From Falciphora oryzae (taxonomy: Eukaryota; Ascomycota; Sordariomycetes; Magnaporthales; Magnaporthaceae), in NCBI GenBank assembly GCA_000733355.1, contig JNVV01000005.1:782649-846648 (forward strand): a DNA stretch of 64,000 bases. Direction: 5' to 3'. Shown one piece after another: positions 58,301-64,000 of the stretch. The notes beneath the pieces are model-generated. The model had not been told where the DNA came from and made no database searches. It saw nothing but the letters and a program-made list of their open reading frames with translations. How positions within the stretch are numbered: position 1 is the first letter of the stretch; every line of letters begins with the position of its first letter. Position numbers and translations under genes: made by a program.

Positions 58301-59127
58301 TCCCAAGCAGCCTTCGCGTCGTCCTTGTATCCCAGCTGCCAGAAGCAAGCTCCAATGCCGAGGCGTGGGTCTGGGTCGACCATGTCGGGCATCCTTTGGA
58401 GCACATCCTGGTAGCCAGCCAGAGCCTCAGCATATTTCCCCAGAGAGAACAGCGCTCTCGACTTGCCCATGACGGCCAGCATATTCTTTCCCTGCGACAC
58501 CCTAATGGCGTCCTCAAACGATTTGAGCGCGGAGCGCAGAAGGTCGGCCTTGGCGGCGTCGACTGGGCCGGACTGGCCAGACTTCATGGGAACCTGCAGC
58601 GATGCACGGAGGAGGTAAAGAACTCCGCGGGCGAGGAAGAGCGGGGGGAATGCCGGGTTGATCCGCGACGCCTCGTTGAGGGTCGAGGTAGCCAGCTGCA
58701 AGTAGAACTCCTTGGTCTTGGCCTCAGAAGCAAGAGTACCATCGGGGGCGAGGCGGGGCGCCTCACGGCTCTTCCAGAGGTACATCCAGCACAGACAGCT
58801 GACAAGGCCAAGCTTCTCTCTCGGGTTCTGGGCCTGCATCGCGTTCCCGCCGCGCGTCAGGACCTCGATGGCGCAGTCGATCTTGTGCAGCTTCGCATAG
58901 GCCAGCGCGACGGCCATCCAATACGTGCGCGCGGCGCTCTCGTTCTCGAAGAGATCGCAAAGATCGGTAGGGTCGTCGACGAGGTCCTCGAGGTTGATCT
59001 CAACGGCCTCGTCCTCGTCTTGGACGGGGACATCGATGGCGGTTGGGACATCGGAGAAGCGCTTGCTGGCGTACTGCGTCACGGCGGCGCGGCCGTTGAC
59101 GCCGCCGTTCTGTGTTGACTGTGACAT
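55394..59127 (-). CDS. CTR9: Ctr9, TPR subunit of the Paf1 transcription elongation complex
   Basis: Two exons, 56536-59127 and 55394-56464, give 1220 residues. Ctr9 is the TPR scaffold of Paf1C. The complex travels with RNA polymerase II and is needed for H2B ubiquitination and H3K4/K36 methylation. The N-terminus has INLEDLVDDPTDLCDLFENE, the family signature. Tandem TPRs fill residues about 65-890 (for example ARTYWMAVALAYAKLHKID, AVEFFEKALQLDPKNAYA, YVNLGHIFAELRQFTKAIE). I place the 71-bp intron from GTGAGT to TTTCAAG so that ..ECAKK joins ALDVAPEQVHFKFNVAFVQ. A later acceptor-like AG at TTAG would insert 17 extra residues and is less likely. Next come a long Glu/Lys/Arg coiled coil (about 930-1010) and a charged tail rich in Lys, Asp and Glu with nuclear-localisation-like KKKRR, ending TMGDDE. 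Confidence 0.96.
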
Positions 59128-60294
59128 CCTTGGCGGATGGTTACGGCGGTGACGGTTCGGGGGAGAGAGGGAGGGAGAGTCGAGGAACGTCGACGATCCT
59201 CTTGCTTCTGCTTCTGGCTATGACATGGAGGAGCTCCAACAGATGCCAATCAAGTTTGGGTAGTGTCGAAACAAAAAGCGCAACGCATCAGATGAACAGC
59301 CAAACCGTCTGCCTGGGTGACAGCTCGGTTGCGATAGAGCAAGCTGTCACGGATGCGGTCGCTCGCGAAATGGATTTTCGGATCCGGGTTTGTTCAGATT
59401 ATTTTCCAGACGAGGCTGAACTGGCGCGCGGTCGGCCTACAATCCAGCGACGGAGGCGCGACCGGTGCAACCCTGTGGCTAAGAACGAGCCCGATTACGT
59501 AACCACCAAACCACGAATCAGGCAACTCAATCTCTCCTGCTGCACACAGCGGACCATCGCCAACTCTGCTGACTTCATGTCACGCTCTGGCACAACTGGC
59601 ATTCACGACGTGTCAAAAGAAGCCAATTTTCTGGACGAGCCCCGCGCTCTATCTTCAAGGTTACGTTGTTCAAGCTTCGATTTTCGCAATGCATTCTACA
59701 AGCGAGGCAGTGTTGCGGGAGCACTAGCCCTCCTCCCTGGTGGGCATATTCAACCCCTGTCCCGATTGGGCAGTACCTCGAGGATGAGGAAGGGCAAGAG
59801 GCAATATGGTTTCTGGCGCCTGTCTGTCTGCCACCTTGGGAATTATGATCAAAGTATTCAGTGGTGCTTTACCACCTCATGGCTCTTAAATCTTGCATGT
59901 TGAAGGGGAGGGGTTGAGGGGTTGATCATTACGTGGGAATTACGCCGGGTCCGTATTGGCGGTGCCCCCAGACGTGATGGAAGAGCGAAGATGGAGGTAG
60001 CAGTCAGGCTGAACAAACACCCATCCTCCATCTCGAAATGCACAGGCCAGGTCCCCTCTGCCGCACCTTCCTTCCACATTCCCACTGATGGCCGCTTCAA
60101 CGAAAACACCCGAGGTCGGGTGTTTCTCTCCAGGCAGTGTTCTCTTCCTACATTTTCTGTCTCCAGACTCTACCTAGTTCACCCGAGCTAATGGACTATT
60201 TCGTCTGATCATTATCAATTCTGCCTGATCTCTCTACCCTCCCAACGCGCCATCAGCTGTGGTGATAAACACAACCAGCCCACCAGCCGCAGCC
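59128..60294. promoter_or_regulatory. divergent intergenic region, CTR9 / membrane protein
   Basis: About 1.17 kb between two divergent starts, presumably holding both promoters. One 263-residue open frame (59112-59903, +) overlaps the CTR9 start and has no recognisable domain, so I do not call it. No repeat or RNA gene is evident. Confidence 0.5.
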
Positions 60295-62863
60295 ATGTGC
60301 TCCAGCTGGGGGTGCATGAACCAAGCGGCGCAGTTTGGCATCGTGTTCAGCGCCATATTTACGGCTCTGACAATCATCTTTCTATACTGGTACCTTGTAT
60401 GGAAGCAGAGACGACCACCAGGTAATTCCGAGAATGTCGAGGCGGTCGAGATTGAGCTGTCTCGCCCAGGCCGAGCTGAAGAGCGAGCCAGACTACAATG
60501 GAGAGGGGGTGAGGGAGAAGACACTACAACAAGGACCCGTACCAACATCTTCTTCTTCACCCGACCGCAAGTTGTTGAGCCGCCAAAGGCCTGCAGGCAG
60601 GTTGAGTACCGTCAAGCACCTCATGAAGACGAATCCGAAGACCACCAGGCACATTCAGAGGACGACACCGAGGACCAGCAATCACCCTCACCGAGTCGTC
60701 GGAGAAAGTCCAAGAAGCCCAAGAAGTCTCTGCCGCGGCCACCAGAAACGACCCTGCCATCGCCCTATGTCTATCATGCCAGCCTCCCAGAGCACAACCT
60801 CGTCCCTCCAAGCACATCCGCACAGCCTCATCAACAGAGACCGGCGTGGACAAACTATTATTGGCACTCCGCGCCTTGGACGTGGCAGCAGCAACAGCAA
60901 CAGCAACGACAGCAACAACAACAAGCTCAAACCAGTCATGCTGCCCAACAATATTACCCTATGGGCTCTTCTCAGCCTAGCCAGCCGCATATGATGTACT
61001 GGTACACAGTCACAAATCAACCTGCGAATCCCTATGCCCCCCGAGCGATGCCGGCGCCGGTCCAAGTGACCCAAGCCCATCAGGCCTTCCCGCAGCCCGT
61101 ACAACAGCCTGTACAGTCGACCATTCCTAGGCAGTTTGCTCAACCCGTTCAGTTTGCGCAGACTGCTCAATTCGCCCAAACCGTGCAGCCTAACAACATC
61201 ACGCAGTATACGCAGCCGACACAGTTCACTCAGCACATGCAATTCGCCCAACACGGCACCAACCGGGAGCCAAGGCCTATGCCATACCAGCAAGACTTCG
61301 CGGGACGGCAAGCACCCGGCACTCATGTGCCGACAACACCTCCAGCAATGCCAAGGGATGCGCGCACAAACTCTATCCATACCAATCAGCATGGGGATGA
61401 ACCAATCACTCGGGGAGCATCTTGGTGGCGGAGGTTGATCTGGCGGCTCCCTGCAACAGGCCGAGCCTCGACTCTTGACGGCTCCAGCACATCAAGGAGT
61501 CGATCTTTGGAACGTTCGATGAGCAGGTCGCCTAGCCCTGCAGCGCGGCAATCTAGGCGACGGCCTAGGTCCCGTGAAACTCGTCACCGAGATCGCCGTC
61601 GGCAACGGGATAGTTCGGGAACCGACGAGAGGGCGCCAGGGAGCTTGTCCAGTCGCTCTCGGAGCCCTTCAAGAGTTCGGGCAAGAAGCCCCACGGTCAA
61701 GGGCTCCGCGAGGCACCAACGGAGATACTCCGAAAGCCCAGAGAATGATCCTCGGGTTCAGCCACGGCGTGGCCGCTCCCATGATCGCCCGCGCAGACGA
61801 CGATCTCTGACCCCGGATTTCCCCGATTTGTCTTCGCTACCATCACATACCACGCTTGATAGCGGAGAGCCACCTCTTTCGCCATCAATTGACCACGGTG
61901 CAGATCAGGGCACAAGGGATCCGCCCTATCCTGAGAGGATTGGGCCCCTTCCTGCTGATTTGGGACCTCAATCCTACACTCAAGTCGCAGAACCACAAAA
62001 GCCCACGGAAATCCCTCGCATCTCTGTGACGCCCCCGCAAGCAGTTGTCGCTCGAGACCAGATGGGCAGGCGTCGTCCTGATGGCGCTGATCGACGGGTG
62101 TCTTTCGAAGAGGATCCGGTAAGCCAGTCTCATATCATTGAGCAGATATCCGAGACAACGGAATCTACACATGGGACCAGCGAACAGAGCAAACTGCCAG
62201 CTACCGCACAGCAAACAAACTTGCACCCCAGAGTTCCACCTGGCGAGGCTCGGGTTTTATACGTAGAAGCTTCTCCCTTCGAACAGAGCGAGGCTGGTTT
62301 GGCTTTGGGACCTACAAAATCAGAAGCCGGCTCATCGACTGTGGTTGTGGCCAAGGCAGACGCTAGAGTCCAGCCAGCTGCTGCCAATCCTGAGTCGGGG
62401 CCGGATAACACGTCTCGCAGCCCCGACGAGACGCAGCATCGAAAACGCGAGGATCGAGATGGACAGCGGACCTCCAGGTAAGACGGGCGTTCGGGGACTA
62501 GATGGTTGTGTTATCAGCCAGGAGTCCAACTGACCGAGAAACCGCAGGAGCAACGTGGACCGCCGGCGAGGCAGCGACGCCGATTCTTCCGAATCGGGCG
62601 CGTCTTACACGCTTAGCCCACCGAGGCCCTTCGCTACCCAAGCGTTTTCGGGACGCACATCAATCACAGGAAGGAGATTCGGGCGAGATAGTAAAGTGAG
62701 CGTCGCGGATAGTATGGAAGTCCAACTATCCCCCGACGAGACGGTTTTCCCCGGGCACAAGATCCCTCCGGCAAAGCAGCCGCGAGGAAGCAAGGTCCGT
62801 GGGAGCAGCTCGACTACGTTTTATCGGTTTCGTGGCTCGGAGGATGATATGCAACGTGAATGA
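60295..62863 (+). CDS. uncharacterised single-pass membrane protein, Gln-rich and Arg/Ser-rich
   Basis: Two exons, 60295-62477 and 62548-62863, give 832 residues. I do not recognise the family. The start at ATG 60295 gives a short Cys-containing N-terminus (MCSSWGCMNQAAQ), then one strong membrane segment at about 14-36 (FGIVFSAIFTALTIIFLYWY) followed by KQRR. That predicts a small outside or lumenal end and a long cytoplasmic tail. The tail is disordered: acidic/basic alternation, a poly-Gln tract (about 199-213, WTWQQQQQQQRQQQQQ), a Phe-Ala-Gln repeat region (about 275-330, QFAQTAQFAQTVQP), an Arg/Ser region (about 400-510, SRSRSLERSMSRSPSP) and a conserved-looking C-terminus with SLSPDETVFPG-like sequence and SSSTTFYRFRGSEDD. 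The intron GTAAGA to CGCAG restores Arg. No enzyme motif is seen. Confidence 0.8.
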
Positions 62864-63750
62864 ATGTGTCGACGGCGAATTGGCCTGGAAGTCGAAATCG
62901 GGCGACTTCACTGGGTAGTCTGACATTCAGGGGGCCGATTGGCTGATGATGTATTTCTATATTCGTCATGTGCAGGACTGAGTTGAATGTGTTTTGTGGG
63001 CTTTGGGGAGAAAATAGATCAGCGATGGAGAAAAGTCGAGGAAATATGAAATAGAAAATCAATAAGAGAAGAGAAGATGAAAGAGAAAAACAACATGAAG
63101 AGGAAGATCGATTGCGATTCGACATGGATTTCTCTGCCGCGCATGATCGGGCGGCTTGCAGTGCTGTTCGGGGCGACTGCATGAGCCAGGGCCAGCCACG
63201 ATGACTGCCCCACAATTGCACTGCCAGGGACAGACCGTGGTACGTCGTCATCCTTGGCGTGGCGCCCCAACCACGAGAGCTGCCCGCGAGCTCCGCGGCT
63301 CCCAAGTCGTCCGTCCGCTCGCAACGCTTCCACCAAACAACAACCTCGCGCATCACTCCAATCCGCCCGCTGACTCCCTGGCCTCTCGGGCATTCAACGC
63401 ACCAAACTAGCTGTCACACTCTCGCAGGCTTGCGACCGCTGCTGGGCGCTTCTCGTGTAACCGCCCATTCAGGTATTGATTCTTTCGTCATTATTCTGCC
63501 CGAGCTCTCAAGCAATACTGCAGCCCCCCGCCCCCACATGGGAATTCCGCCTGCAGGGCAGACGGCAAACCCGACCGACGACATTGAATACATGCTCCTT
63601 GTACTCGTGCCGCCCTCTTGAGCCCGCTCCAGAACTGGCGCCGGCGTATTCTGCGTCGCTCCACGCAAAGCCGTCGCTTTCCTTTTGACTCCCGTCCCGG
63701 GCAAACGACAAGGCTTCAAACAGCAATCTCCGAAAGGAACCCTTGGCAAC
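62864..63750. promoter_or_regulatory. intergenic region before the SNX41-like gene
   Basis: About 890 bp containing the 3' UTR of the membrane-protein gene and the promoter of the SNX41-like gene. An AG-rich purine patch on the plus strand lies around 63005-63110. I see no gene or repeat. Confidence 0.5.
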
Positions 63751-64000
63751 ATGTGGAACGACGAGGACAACAACCCTTACGGCAATAGCTTTGACCGGCG
63801 GGACTCTTTTACCTCGTCCTCTATCAACCCATCCTCGCCGTCTACGCGCGACTGTGAGTCCATGGCCACTTTTGCTCTATCTGTCGCGCCTCTGAGGCCT
63901 TGCCAAAATGTTTACCGACATCCCGCTGTCTCCTCCTTGTAACCCTCAAGACCAACATGCTGATGACGACGTCGCCGACGGCTGGGATGTGTTAGACCCA
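63751..64000 (+). CDS. SNX41: sorting nexin Snx41/Atg20-like, 5' part only
   Basis: The window ends inside this gene. Exon 1 (63751-63853) encodes MWNDEDNNPYGNSFDRRDS and a Ser-rich continuation. This start is characteristic of the fungal Snx41/Atg20 group of PX-BAR sorting nexins, which act on endosomes in cargo recycling and in selective autophagy. After GTGAGT to CTCAAG, exon 2 begins at 63951 and reads YQHADDDVADGWDVLDP to the edge. The first-junction phase (T plus AC) restores Tyr. The PX and BAR domains lie outside the window, so the assignment rests on the N-terminal signature and could also fit a close paralogue. Confidence 0.72.

Noticed and set aside
59112..59903. 263-residue open frame upstream of the membrane protein gene
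   Set aside because: It begins inside the CTR9 start region on the opposite strand and has no domain or typical coding composition.

Overview
This window reads as nuclear DNA of a filamentous ascomycete, most likely a Sordariomycete. Genes carry short GT-AG introns of about 60-110 bp. The proteins match well-known fungal families: Hsp98/Hsp104, Ctr9, Pbn1, the Mhr1/mL67 mitoribosomal protein, NADH-cytochrome b5 reductase, a Zn2Cys6 regulator, a KN-class homeobox factor and the start of Snx41. Two runs of N (26200-26372 and 37028-37237) show it comes from a draft scaffold. Genus cannot be fixed from the sequence alone.

Layout. The first 9.6 kb is gene-dense: a DUF3605 (N-acetylglucosamine-induced type) gene (-), cytochrome b5 reductase (+), PBN1 (-), and a 1022-residue gene (+) joining a caspase-like domain to a degenerate rhodanese domain. 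The divergent region between the first two genes holds an almost complete 298-bp inverted repeat. Its arms differ mainly by transitions, which resembles RIP.

From 9581 to 41258 (31.7 kb) I can support only one gene, the homeobox factor at 28231-29848, with about 18.7 kb of non-coding DNA upstream and 11.4 kb downstream. This DNA is GC-rich apart from many long poly(T)/poly(A) runs and CT-rich or simple-sequence stretches. I see no recognisable transposon protein, rRNA or tRNA in it.

From 41259 to the end the window is gene-dense again: a Zn2Cys6 regulator (+), a membrane-anchored prolyl-4-hydroxylase-like dioxygenase (+), an intron-containing tRNA-Asp (-), HSP104 (-) divergent from mL67/MHR1 (+), a fungal sulfotransferase-like gene (-) with an internal Asn-Gly repeat, CTR9 (-), an uncharacterised single-pass membrane protein rich in Gln and Arg/Ser (+), and the first two exons of a SNX41-like gene (+) cut by the window edge.

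Most of these are housekeeping genes (ER lipid/GPI metabolism, mitochondrial translation, transcription elongation, proteostasis, trafficking) and form no cluster. The parts that most deserve a second look are the isolated homeobox locus, the caspase/rhodanese fusion, the inverted repeat, the Asn-Gly repeat and the uncharacterised membrane protein. I found no clear case of a wholly new system.
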